Part shown: piece by piece, positions 41,655-50,027 of the stretch | How the letters are laid out: each line of letters begins with the position of its first letter | How positions within the stretch are numbered: the first letter of the stretch is position 1 | Origin: JAJDAH01 sp964487605 | GTDB taxonomy: Bacteria > Myxococcota_A > Polyangia > Polyangiales > Polyangiaceae | Direction: 5' to 3' | DNA length: 64,000 nucleotides | NCBI GenBank assembly: GCA_964487605.1 | Contig: CAZARU010000001.1 | Span: 1-64,000 of the forward strand | Notes under the pieces: generated by a model | Databases searched by the model: none | Seen by the model: the letters and a program-made list of their open reading frames with translations, nothing else | What the model was told of the DNA's origin: nothing | Program-made: the position numbers and the translations under genes

Positions 41655-42949
41655 GCCCGTACCGGAGGGCTCGGGGCGGCGTCGTCACCTGGATGGTCGT
41701 GGCGGCGCTTTGCATCGGCGCGTGCGGAGCGGACGAGAGCGTCGGCGGGCAACCGGACGCGTCGATGACCGTGTGCTCGCCAGGCGACATCGCGCAGTGC
41801 GCGTGCGCCTATGGCTACCAGGCAGCCCAGCGCTGCAACGCGACGGGCACGGGCTGGCTGCCGTGCAAGTGTCCGTCGTGGGACGCAACCCCGGACGCGC
41901 CGGCATCGGAGGCGAGCGCGGGCTCGGCGGGCGCAGGCGGCGACACCGCCGATGCGTCCGAGCCGGACAGCAGCGGCGGGTCAGGTGGCGCGGGTGGCGC
42001 TGCCGCCGGGGATGCTGGGACGCCGGAGGCGGAAGCCGAAGCAGGCCCGACCGAACCGGAGGTGCTGGTCGCAAGCGGCCGCGTCGCGGCGCTCGCCGTG
42101 GGCGGCGGCCAGGTGTTCTGGGCCGATAGCAGGACTTCGCGGATCCAACGGACCACGACCGATCCTCCCGGAGCACCCGCGCTCGTGGCGGAAAGCCAGG
42201 CAACCGTGCGACGGCTGTTCGTGGCGATGGATTCGCTGGTGTGGGCGACTGAGCCCGTCTTCTGGGGCGGCATCCGCACCGCGCCGATTTCCGGCGGCCC
42301 GGTCACCCTGCTCGTCGAGTGGTATCGCAGTCCGCGCGGCGGCGTCCCGTTCGGTGGCGAGGTCTTCTGGGGCGACCTGGACGGCATCGTCTCGAGCGTC
42401 CCGCTCATGCCTGGAGACGCCGGCGCCGCCGACGGAGCCGCGAGTGTCCGGACGCTCGCGGACCTGGGCGCTGAGGTGATCGATTTGGTGGCCAGCGGCG
42501 GAACGCTCTTCATCGCGACTCGCGGGAGCACCCTCGATACGATCTGGAGCGTTGCCTCGACCGGAGGTCCGGCGGTCGCGGTCGCAACGGTGACGGATGT
42601 CGACCGGCTGGCCGCGGATGACCAGTACGTGTTCTGGACGTCGGCCTTCGTCGGCCACCTGGGACGCCTCACTCGGGCGTCGGGTGTCACCGACTTGGTG
42701 GTTTCGGACCCATTCTCGCCCGGACCGTCCCGGGTCGAGATCGACTCCGGGTTCGTCTATTGGTCGACGACCGGCACGACCACCAGCGGCCAGGACAATC
42801 CCGACGGCGAGCTGTGGCGCATGCCGCTCGCGGGCGGCCCCCACGAGCTCGTCGCCGAGGGCCAGCGACATCCCAGGGCGATCGCGTTCGACTCCACATA
42901 CGTGTACTGGGGCACGAACGACGACGGCATCCGGCGGTTGCCCAAGTAG
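41651..42949 (+). CDS. beta-propeller lipoprotein
   Basis: 432 residues from ATG 41651. The signal peptide ends LCIGACG. A Cys segment CSPGDIAQCACAYGYQAAQR resembles that of the preceding gene and is followed by a Gly/Ala/Glu linker (about 70-130). Residues 135-432 carry repeated blades with the pattern VFWADSRTSRIQRT, VWATEPVFWGGIRTAPISGG, VFWGDLDGIVSSVP, VFWTSAFVGHLGRLTRASG, VYWSTTGT, VYWGTNDDGIRRLPK, a YWTD/DUF5050-like propeller. It probably binds a surface or extracellular partner. Confidence 0.83.
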   Translation: MSPYRRARGGVVTWMVVAALCIGACGADESVGGQPDASMTVCSPGDIAQCACAYGYQAAQRCNATGTGWLPCKCPSWDATPDAPASEASAGSAGAGGDTADASEPDSSGGSGGAGGAAAGDAGTPEAEAEAGPTEPEVLVASGRVAALAVGGGQVFWADSRTSRIQRTTTDPPGAPALVAESQATVRRLFVAMDSLVWATEPVFWGGIRTAPISGGPVTLLVEWYRSPRGGVPFGGEVFWGDLDGIVSSVPLMPGDAGAADGAASVRTLADLGAEVIDLVASGGTLFIATRGSTLDTIWSVASTGGPAVAVATVTDVDRLAADDQYVFWTSAFVGHLGRLTRASGVTDLVVSDPFSPGPSRVEIDSGFVYWSTTGTTTSGQDNPDGELWRMPLAGGPHELVAEGQRHPRAIAFDSTYVYWGTNDDGIRRLPK

Positions 42950-43092
42950 CCGTACAACGCTCACGGCTCGCGTGCGGGCGGCTCGTTCGGGTGGAAGGCC
43001 GGCGCACACCTACGGGCGCCCTCTGAGTCGCAACCTGGCGGCGTCACGCGGGCGACGAACAGTGTCGGAGGCGGCGTGCTAGCCTGTGCAAA

Positions 43093-43707
43093 GTGTCTCA
43101 CCCAGCGTGGGAGGAGCGCTTCATCGCCGCGCTCGAGAATGCGGAGGCGTTCTTCATGAACGAAGGCAAGGTGAAGCAATGCGCGTTCGCCCTTGCGAAG
43201 CTCCTGGACGAAGACCGCATTCCCTATGCGATCGCCGGAGCCCTCGCCCTGGGCGCGCACGGGTACGAGCGGATGACGCTGGACGTGGACGTGCTCCTGA
43301 CAGCCGATGGACTCGCGCGCTTCAAGGCACTTCACCTCGGTCGCGGTTATCTGGAGACGTTTCCTGGGAGCAAGGGTCTTCGAGACACGCAGCACGGGGT
43401 TCCGATCGATGTGCTCTTGGCCGGAGGGTATCCTGGTGACGGCCTTCCGAAGGCCGTGCAATTTCCGGATCCGTCGGCGCCGGACGCCGTGGACGAAGGG
43501 GCCCGTTTTCGCGTGCTGCGGCTGGAGAAGCTCGTCGAGTTGAAGCTCGCGTCGGGGATCTCGGCGCCGCACCGCCTGAGGGATCTGGCCGATGTCCTCG
43601 AGGTCGTGCGCGCCGCGAAGTTGCCGCGAGAGTTCGCCGCTGGACTCGATGCCTCCGTTCGCGACAAGTTCGACGAGCTGTGGCTCGCCGCGCAGTCCAC
43701 CGATTGA
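43093..43707 (+). CDS. nucleotidyltransferase-fold protein
   Basis: 204 residues from GTG 43093. The active-site segment IPYAIAGALALGAHGYERMT, then LDVDVLLT, with its Asp-x-Asp is typical of AbiEii/MNT-type enzymes. Later parts (GVPIDVLLAGGYPGDGLPKA, VLRLEKLVELKLASGI, RLRDLADVLEVVRAAKLP) match the longer members of the group. An N-terminal helix (ERFIAALENAEAFFMNEGKV) precedes the core. No antitoxin-like partner is adjacent. It could act as a toxin, an RNA-modifying enzyme or a stand-alone domestic gene. Confidence 0.75.
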   Translation: MSHPAWEERFIAALENAEAFFMNEGKVKQCAFALAKLLDEDRIPYAIAGALALGAHGYERMTLDVDVLLTADGLARFKALHLGRGYLETFPGSKGLRDTQHGVPIDVLLAGGYPGDGLPKAVQFPDPSAPDAVDEGARFRVLRLEKLVELKLASGISAPHRLRDLADVLEVVRAAKLPREFAAGLDASVRDKFDELWLAAQSTD

Positions 43708-43857
43708 GAGCGCGCGCGTCGATGACTCCCCCCAGCACCACGAGAGCCCCCGCTGCGATCAACCCACTCGTCTTCACGCCCGCCTCCAGATCGCAGCCTA
43801 GCCAGTCGGCGCCGTGATACACCGCACCATCGCCCTCCGCGCTCCACGAATGGTACG

Positions 43858-45537
43858 ATGCGTTCCATGGCGGGCTGGGTACGGAGGAGACGGGCAACAC
43901 TCCTCGCCCCCGCGCTCGTCGCCGTCGCGTGTGCCGATCTCCTCGGTATCCAGGAGCGCGAGCGGCAGCCGATGGGCGCTGCGGACGGCGCCGCCGGTAC
44001 GGGCGCCGCGGCAGCGGACGCCACGCCGGGCGCAGGCGGTACGGTTCAGAGTGGCGGGTCGGCCGGCATGGCAGGGAGCGCCGAGTTCCGATCGGAGTGT
44101 CGCGCGCTTCACGGAGACGATCCGTGCTGGACCTGCATCTGCGGAGCTTGTCCGCTGGACACGGTTCGTACGTGCGTCGAATCGCCGGCGTGCGGAGCCC
44201 TGGCGGACTGCGTCCGGATGCACTGCTGCCCGAACGACCCCGCGGCGTGCGGCGGGAACTGCCAGGACCCCGACGGCGTCGCCACCGACGAGATGACCTC
44301 TTGCCTCTGGGATCACTGCCCGGAGTGTGGCTCGACCGGGTGCGGTACGGGCGGTAGCGGCGGTGCCGGCATCGGCGGTGTCGGCGGTGTCGGCGGTGTC
44401 GGCGGCGGCGCCATCGAGACGTGCAACTTTCGCGACGACGACGGAGATGGCGACGTCGACGAAGGGTTCGAGTGGTTCGCAGACCCACCGAACCTGCTCT
44501 TCGACGCGCAGGGCCTGTTCCGGTCGGCACCGACGGCGGAGGGTGGCGTCGCCGTCGCGGCGTTCGAAGGCGGTGCGAGCGTTCGCGGTGTCGTGACGTC
44601 GGCCACCTACTCGGGGCATTCGGTCCTCGCCGCGACCCTCCCGTCAGGCACCGCCGCGGGGGTGGCCGTCACAGGCAACTCGAGACAGTACGGCGCTGCT
44701 GCAGCCTGGGTCAGCGCTCCGCCAGGCGGCTGCGACGTCGTCGGCGGCTGCCCGGTCGTGTTCGTCGAGACGGACCTGCGGGACGACTCGGGAAGACTGG
44801 AGGCGACGTTCGGCGAGAACTTCTTCGGAGCTCGACCGGACGCGCTCATCGATCTGGCGTGGACCGGGACCAGCTACGTCATCGGCGTGCGAGCGGTCGA
44901 TGGGACCGTTCGTGTCGTCTGGTTCCAGTGGGATGGCGTCGCGTTCTCGAAGCTCACCGCGCAGCAGCTGCCGCATCCCGGTGATGGCTGGGCGGTTCCG
45001 CTGAACTCGTTCGGGTCGTTCGCGACGGGTCCGCCGGGGGTGCTCTGGGCCGGCGCGGGGCCCGGACCGGAGCTTCGGCTACGCCGGTTCTCCATCGATG
45101 GCGCAACGAGCACGCGGATCGACTACCCCGACGTGGCGGGCCGGATGCCCGCACGAAAACGCGCGGTGGTGTGGCTGGGGCAGGATCCGATCGTGATGTA
45201 CGGTCAACCTCCCCTCGCGATGAACGGGGAAGTGGTGCGACTCGGAGCCGACGGGAGCCCGAAGGCGGGTCCGACGCCGCTGGGGGGTTGCACACCCTGG
45301 GACATCGCGACGGTGGGGGAGACGCTCGTCATCCCGTGCGCGGAGCCCGGCGGTCTCGTGAGGGTCCTTCGCCTTCGTTCCAACCTCGATCTCATGCCGG
45401 ACGCGGTGGTCCTTCCGGCCGGCATCGACGGACAGACCGTGTACACGCTCACCCAGAAGAGCGCAGGTGGCCCCGGCCTGGTACTCGGTCTCCGTGATTC
45501 GACCAGCGTGCGAACCGCGGTCATCCACTGTCAGTAG
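43858..45537 (+). CDS. Cys-rich/propeller-like lipoprotein
   Basis: 559 residues from ATG 43858. The signal peptide ends APALVAVAC (lipobox), with a Gly/Ala linker to about 75. A Cys-rich segment (about 80-160: CRALHGDDPCWTCICGACPL, CVRMHCCPNDPAACGGNC) contains 16 cysteines. A Gly/Val linker precedes CNFRDDDGDGDVDEGFEW, a calcium-binding-type Asp repeat (MopE-like). Residues 190-559 form a beta-rich domain with propeller-like repeats (AAAWVSAPPGGCDVVGGCPV, VVWLGQDPIVMYG). Truncated copies of its 5' and 3' ends are found at 37252 and 59289. The gene's end is fused to the RCC1 array's broken fifth copy. Confidence 0.83.
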   Translation: MRSMAGWVRRRRATLLAPALVAVACADLLGIQERERQPMGAADGAAGTGAAAADATPGAGGTVQSGGSAGMAGSAEFRSECRALHGDDPCWTCICGACPLDTVRTCVESPACGALADCVRMHCCPNDPAACGGNCQDPDGVATDEMTSCLWDHCPECGSTGCGTGGSGGAGIGGVGGVGGVGGGAIETCNFRDDDGDGDVDEGFEWFADPPNLLFDAQGLFRSAPTAEGGVAVAAFEGGASVRGVVTSATYSGHSVLAATLPSGTAAGVAVTGNSRQYGAAAAWVSAPPGGCDVVGGCPVVFVETDLRDDSGRLEATFGENFFGARPDALIDLAWTGTSYVIGVRAVDGTVRVVWFQWDGVAFSKLTAQQLPHPGDGWAVPLNSFGSFATGPPGVLWAGAGPGPELRLRRFSIDGATSTRIDYPDVAGRMPARKRAVVWLGQDPIVMYGQPPLAMNGEVVRLGADGSPKAGPTPLGGCTPWDIATVGETLVIPCAEPGGLVRVLRLRSNLDLMPDAVVLPAGIDGQTVYTLTQKSAGGPGLVLGLRDSTSVRTAVIHCQ

Positions 45538-45569
45538 CGCGCCCTGGGAGCGGCGCCGGGGCGTCCCGC

Positions 45570-45656
45570 GCCCGTGTCGCCGCCAGGCGGATGGCACGCA
45601 GAGGCGGCGAGCGCGAGGGCGGTGACGGTGACGGCGACGGTGCAGCGGACGATCAC
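45570..45656 (-). pseudogene. stump of a fifth RCC1-array copy
   Basis: GTG 45656 overlaps the stop of copy A by the same GTGA used throughout the array and starts the array's signal peptide (VRCTVAVTVTALALAASAC, then HPPGGDTGAG). At about 45570 the match ends and the sequence becomes the 3' flank of the lipoprotein gene at 43858. So a fifth tandem copy existed and was deleted down to its first 30 codons by a recombination that joined the two loci. Confidence 0.75.
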
Positions 45657-47107
45657 GGACAGGGCAGATCCACCTTGACCGCGACCCTGTGGCAAGGCTC
45701 ACCGTACGGGGTGGTCCCCAGGCGGCAAAAGGTGCGGTGCTCGGTATTGCCGCCGTTCTGGCCGAAGCCGTCCACGCCCCAACACCAGACCTCCCCGGTG
45801 ATGGTCAGCGCGCACGTGCCAGCGTCCGAGGTCACGACGTCGAGCGCGGGAGGCAGCCCATCGACACGGTTCGGGCAGGGCAACGAGCCCCCGATCAACG
45901 CATCTCTGCAGCTGGACGGGGACCCGCCGCGCTGCCCATACTGGTTGTCTCCTTGGCACCAGACCGAGCCGTCGGTCTTCACCACGCATCCGTGCCCCTC
46001 GCGGTCGCTCATCGATGCGACGTCGGTGCCGAACCTCGTGTCGGGCTGGGGTGTTTCCCAGTCGCCGCAGCCCCAGAGCCACAGGCGCCCACCGGCGGTG
46101 CGGAACGCTTGCCCCCCGTTCGAACTGACGATCTCGACGACCGGCCCGTCGAAGCCGCACACCTGATACGGGGCGCGAGCGGGCCGAGCGCCCTCGCCTT
46201 CGCACGCGGGTCCCCAGCACCAGACGGTCCCGTCCCGCCGGAGCGCACAGGAACGATACGAGACCGCGACGGCCGTGAAGTCACCTCCCAGCCCGGCGAC
46301 GGGGCGCGGCGTCGGGTTCGGCGGTTCCTCGTCGCCGTACGGCTCGCCGTACGCCCCCCAGCACCAGACCGTTCCATCCTCGTGGACGGCGCAGATCTTC
46401 CCGAACTTCACGTCGATCGCCGTGACGCCTCCGCTCATGCCCTCGACCCGGACGGGCCGACTCCGGTCCTCCGTGGTCCCGTCGCCGAGCTGGCCCCCGG
46501 AATTCCCCCCCCAGCACCACATCTCACCCGTCGTCGCGCGCGCGCAGGTGTAACTCTCGCCAGCCTCCACGTCCACGGCGCTCCAGCCGCGCGCGAGCAC
46601 GGGACTGGGAGCCGGCACGAACCGGTCGCCGGGCCAGTAGCCTGGCTTGCTCGGTCCGGCAACGCCCAGGGTGCCACGCGAATCGTCGCCCCAACACCAG
46701 GTGCTCCCGTCGGCTCGCACCGCGCACACGTGGGAACTTCGTGACACGTCCACCGCGCACTGCGGCCGCGCGATGCACGCGCCGGCGTGACACAACGGTG
46801 TGTCTCCCGCGCACTGCGGCAGCTCGCGCCAGACGCCGTCACGGCCGCACCCGAGGGGGATGTCTCCGAAGCAGTCCCTGTCGCCAGGCTCGCACGGTAC
46901 GAAGCCAGTTTCAGTGCACGCGCCGTGGGTGGCTCCATCCGGGAGAGCGTCACCGTCGGTTGCGGCGCCGTCGTTGCCGCTCGTGCCTGCGCCGCCCGCT
47001 CCTGCGTCGCCCCCCGCGCCCGTGTCGCCGCCGGGCGGATGGCACGCAGTGGCGGCGAGCGCGAGGGCGAGGGCGGGGACGGTGGTGACGGTGCGGCGGG
47101 CGATCAC
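45653..47107 (-). CDS. RCC1-repeat lipoprotein, array copy A
   Basis: 484 residues from GTG 47107, overlapping the stop of copy B (GTGA). The signal peptide ends LALAATAC. A Gly/Asp/Ala linker is followed by a Cys segment (CTETGFVPCEPGDRDCFGDI, CGRDGVWRELPQCAGDTPLC). RCC1-type blades run from about 130 to the end, each with CAVxxDGxxWCWGxN and GQLGDGT motifs. The paired cysteines per blade suggest a disulfide-stabilised exported propeller. Its middle part (45976-46436) is identical or nearly so to copy C. It closes the array on intact genes; the stump of a fifth copy follows. Confidence 0.87.
   Translation of the reverse strand: MIARRTVTTVPALALALAATACHPPGGDTGAGGDAGAGGAGTSGNDGAATDGDALPDGATHGACTETGFVPCEPGDRDCFGDIPLGCGRDGVWRELPQCAGDTPLCHAGACIARPQCAVDVSRSSHVCAVRADGSTWCWGDDSRGTLGVAGPSKPGYWPGDRFVPAPSPVLARGWSAVDVEAGESYTCARATTGEMWCWGGNSGGQLGDGTTEDRSRPVRVEGMSGGVTAIDVKFGKICAVHEDGTVWCWGAYGEPYGDEEPPNPTPRPVAGLGGDFTAVAVSYRSCALRRDGTVWCWGPACEGEGARPARAPYQVCGFDGPVVEIVSSNGGQAFRTAGGRLWLWGCGDWETPQPDTRFGTDVASMSDREGHGCVVKTDGSVWCQGDNQYGQRGGSPSSCRDALIGGSLPCPNRVDGLPPALDVVTSDAGTCALTITGEVWCWGVDGFGQNGGNTEHRTFCRLGTTPYGEPCHRVAVKVDLPCP
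45976..46436 (-). repeat. conversion tract shared by copies A and C
   Basis: About 460 bp are identical by eye to 48899-49359 in copy C (constant offset 2923), while sequence on both sides differs at many positions. Such a sharp block of identity inside diverged paralogues points to recent gene conversion or unequal crossing-over. Confidence 0.75.
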
Positions 47108-48564
47108 GGACAGGGCAGATCCACCTTGACCGCGACCCTGTGGCAAGGCGCACCGTACGGGGTCGTCCCCAGGCGGCAAAAGGTGCGGTGCTCGGTATCG
47201 CCGCCGTTTTGGCCGAAGCCGTCCATCCCCCAACACCAGACCTCCCCGCTGACGGTCAGCGCACACGTGCCCTCGCCCCCGGTCACGACCTGGAGCGCGG
47301 GAGGCAGGCCATCGACGCGGTTCGCGCAGGGCAACGAGCTTCCGGACGCGTCAAAGCATCTGGACGGACGCGGGTAGGGCAGGTGCCCGCCGAGTTGGCC
47401 GTTTTGGTTATCTCCTTCGCACCAGACCGAGCCGTCCATCTTCACCACGCATCGGTGCACCACGCCGTCGCTCATCGAAACGACGTCGGTCCCGAAGGTC
47501 GTGTCGGGCTGCGGCGTCGCCGTGTCCTCGCAGCCGCTCCAGGTCCACTGGCGCCCACCCGCCGTGCGGAACGTGTGCCACCTCGCCCAACCAGCGATCT
47601 CGACGACCGGTCCGTCGAAGCCGCACACCTGATACGGAGCGCGGGCGGGCCGAAGGCCCTCTCCGTGGCACCACGCGGATCCCCAGCACCAGACGGTACC
47701 GTCCCGCCGCAGCGCACAGGACTGAGTCGCGATCGCCACGGCCGTGAAGTCACCTCCCAGCCCGGCGACGGGGCGCGGCGTCGGGTTCGGCGGTTCCTCG
47801 TCGTAGTACGCCCCGTTGTACGCCCCCCAGCACCAGACCGTTCCATCTTCGTGGACAGCGCAGGTCCTCCCGGACTCCACCGCGATCGCCGTGACGCCTC
47901 CGCTCATCCCCTCGACTCTGACGGGCCGCGTCCGGTCCTCCGTGGTCCCGTCACCAAGCTGGCCTCTAGAATTCGCCCCCCAGCACCGCATCTCGCCCGT
48001 CGTCGCGCGCGCGCAGGTGTAGCTCCCACCGACCTCCACGTCCGCGGCGCTCCAGCCGCGCGCGAGCACGGGACTGGGAGCCGGCACGAAACGGTCGCCG
48101 CGCCGATAGCCTGGCTTGCTCGGTCCGACAACGCCGAGCGTGCCGTCCGTATCGTCGCCCCAGCACCACGTGCTGCCGTCTGCTCGCACGGCGCACACGT
48201 GGGAATATCGCGACACGTCCACCGCGCACTGCGGCCGCGCGATGCACGCGCCGGCGTGACACAACGGTGTGTCTCCCGCGCACTGCGGCAGCTCGCGCCA
48301 GACGCCGTCACGGCCGCACCCGAGGGGGATGTCTCCGAAGCAGTCCCTGTCGCCAGGCTCGCACGGCTCGAAGCCAGTTTCGGTGCACGCGCCGTGGGTG
48401 GCTCCATCCGGGGGAGCGTCACCGTCGGTTGCGGCGCCGTCGTTGCCGCTCGTGCCTGCGCCGCCGCCCGCGCCCGTGTCGTCACCCGCGCCGGTGTCGC
48501 CGCCGGGCGGATGGCATGCGGAGGCGGCGAGCGCGAGGGCGAGGGCGGTGCAGCGGACGATCTC
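47104..48564 (-). pseudogene. RCC1-repeat lipoprotein, array copy B, start codon lost
   Basis: The frame is intact over 487 codons (signal peptide-like ALALALAASAC, Cys segment, RCC1 blades with VCAVRADGSTWCWGDDTDGT). However, the position of the conserved GTG start (48564-48562) now reads GAG. The first start-like codon in frame is a TTG in the Cys segment (48264), which would remove the signal peptide. The body has no stops or shifts, so the loss is recent, or a rare initiation or readthrough from copy C operates. Its 5' half (47927-48471) is identical to that of copy D. Confidence 0.72.
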
Positions 48565-50027
48565 GGACAGGGCAGATCCACCTTGACCGCGACCCTATGG
48601 CAAGGCGCTCCGACCGGAGTCGTCCCGAGCCGGCAATCCGTCCGGTGCTCGGTGTCGCCGCCATTCTGGCCCAAGTCGTCCACCCCCCAACACCAGACCT
48701 CCCCGGCGACGGTCAGCGCACACGTGCCATCGCCCCCCGTCACGACCTCGAGCGCGGGAGGCAGCCCATCGACACGGTTCGGGCAGGGCAACCAGCCCCC
48801 GGTCGAGGCATCTCTGCAACTGGATGGCATCGGGTGGGGCACGTACCCGCCGAGCTGGCCATACGTGTCGTCTCCTTCGCACCAGACCGAGCCGTTGGTC
48901 TTCACCACGCATCCGTGCCCCTCGCGGTCGCTCATCGATGCGACGTCGGTGCCGAACCTCGTGTCGGGCTGGGGTGTTTCCCAGTCGCCGCAGCCCCAGA
49001 GCCACAGGCGCCCACCGGCGGTGCGGAACGCTTGCCCCCCGTTCGAACTGACGATCTCGACGACCGGCCCGTCGAAGCCGCACACCTGATACGGGGCGCG
49101 AGCGGGCCGAGCGCCCTCGCCTTCGCACGCGGGTCCCCAGCACCAGACGGTCCCGTCCCGCCGGAGCGCACAGGAACGATACGAGACCGCGACGGCCGTG
49201 AAGTCACCTCCCAGCCCGGCGACGGGGCGCGGCGTCGGGTTCGGCGGTTCCTCGTCGCCGTACGGCTCGCCGTACGCCCCCCAGCACCAGACCGTTCCAT
49301 CCTCGTGGACGGCGCAGATCTTCCCGAACTTCACGTCGATCGCCGTGACGCCTCCGCTCATCCCCTCGACTCGGACGGGCCGACTTCGGAGTTCGGTTGT
49401 CCCGTCACCGAGCTGGCCTCCTGAATTCGCCCCCCAGCACCACATCTCACCCGCCGTCGCGCGCGCGCAGGTGTAGCTCTCGCCGACCTCCACGTCCGCG
49501 GCGCTCCAGCCGCGCGCGAGCACAGGGCTTGGCGCCGGCACGAAACGGGTGCCGCGATAGGCTGGCTTGCTCGCTCCTGCAACGCCGAGCGTGTCGCCCG
49601 TATCGTCGCCCCAGCACCACGTGCTCCCGTCGGCTCGCACGGCGCACACGTGGAAGTCACGCGACACGTCCACCGCGCACTGCGGCCGCGCGATGCACGC
49701 GCCGGCGTGACACAACGGTGTGTCTCCCGCGCACTGCGGCAGCTCGCGCCAGACACCGTCACGGCCGCACCCGAGAGGGATGTCTCCGAAGCAGTCCCTG
49801 TTGCCGGGTTCGCACGGTACGAAGCCAGTTTCAGTGCAACTGCCGTCGGTGGCTCCATCCGGGGCAGCGTGGCCGTCACCGTCGCGCGCGGCGCCGTCGT
49901 TGCCGCTCGTGCCTGCGCCGCCCGCTCCTGCGTCGCCACCCGCGCCCGTGTCACCGCCAGGCGGATGGCACGCAGAGGCGGCGAGCGCGAGGGCGGTGAC
50001 GGTGGTGACGGTGCAGCGGACGATCAC
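47904..50027 (-). CDS. RCC1-repeat lipoprotein, array copy C, stop codon lost
   Basis: Starts at GTG 50027 (overlapping copy D's stop) with signal peptide VIVRCTVTTVTALALAASAC, linker, Cys segment and RCC1 blades, as in the other copies. The native end is VAVKVDLPCP followed by TGA; here that codon (48563-48561) is AGA. The frame therefore reads on into copy B in the wrong phase for about 219 more Arg/Ala/Ser-rich residues, to 47904. The native product would be 488 residues; the extended one is 707. The tail is probably unstructured. The domain itself looks intact. Confidence 0.75.
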   Translation of the reverse strand: MIVRCTVTTVTALALAASACHPPGGDTGAGGDAGAGGAGTSGNDGAARDGDGHAAPDGATDGSCTETGFVPCEPGNRDCFGDIPLGCGRDGVWRELPQCAGDTPLCHAGACIARPQCAVDVSRDFHVCAVRADGSTWCWGDDTGDTLGVAGASKPAYRGTRFVPAPSPVLARGWSAADVEVGESYTCARATAGEMWCWGANSGGQLGDGTTELRSRPVRVEGMSGGVTAIDVKFGKICAVHEDGTVWCWGAYGEPYGDEEPPNPTPRPVAGLGGDFTAVAVSYRSCALRRDGTVWCWGPACEGEGARPARAPYQVCGFDGPVVEIVSSNGGQAFRTAGGRLWLWGCGDWETPQPDTRFGTDVASMSDREGHGCVVKTNGSVWCEGDDTYGQLGGYVPHPMPSSCRDASTGGWLPCPNRVDGLPPALEVVTGGDGTCALTVAGEVWCWGVDDLGQNGGDTEHRTDCRLGTTPVGAPCHRVAVKVDLPCPRSSAAPPSPSRSPPPHAIRPAATPARVTTRARAAAQARAATTAPQPTVTLPRMEPPTARAPKLASSRASLATGTASETSPSGAAVTASGASCRSARETHRCVTPARASRGRSARWTCRDIPTCAPCEQTAARGAGATIRTARSALSDRASQAIGAATVSCRLPVPCSRAAGAPRTWRSVGATPARARRRARCGAGGRILEASLVTGPRRTGRGPSESRG
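47927..48471 (-). repeat. conversion tract shared by copies B and D
   Basis: About 545 bp are identical by eye to 50865-51409 in copy D (constant offset 2938), covering the linker, Cys segment and first blades. Flanking sequence differs between the copies. This is a second, independent conversion tract in the array. Confidence 0.75.

Noticed and set aside
43799..44024. Minus-strand frame with VKTSGLIAAGALVVLGGVID
   Set aside because: A short hydrophobic stretch antisense to the end of the nucleotidyltransferase and the promoter of the lipoprotein gene; no start or family support.
47140..49089. 649-codon plus-strand open frame across the RCC1 array
   Set aside because: It is antisense to copies A to C and repeats with the array; no start context, domain or signal peptide.
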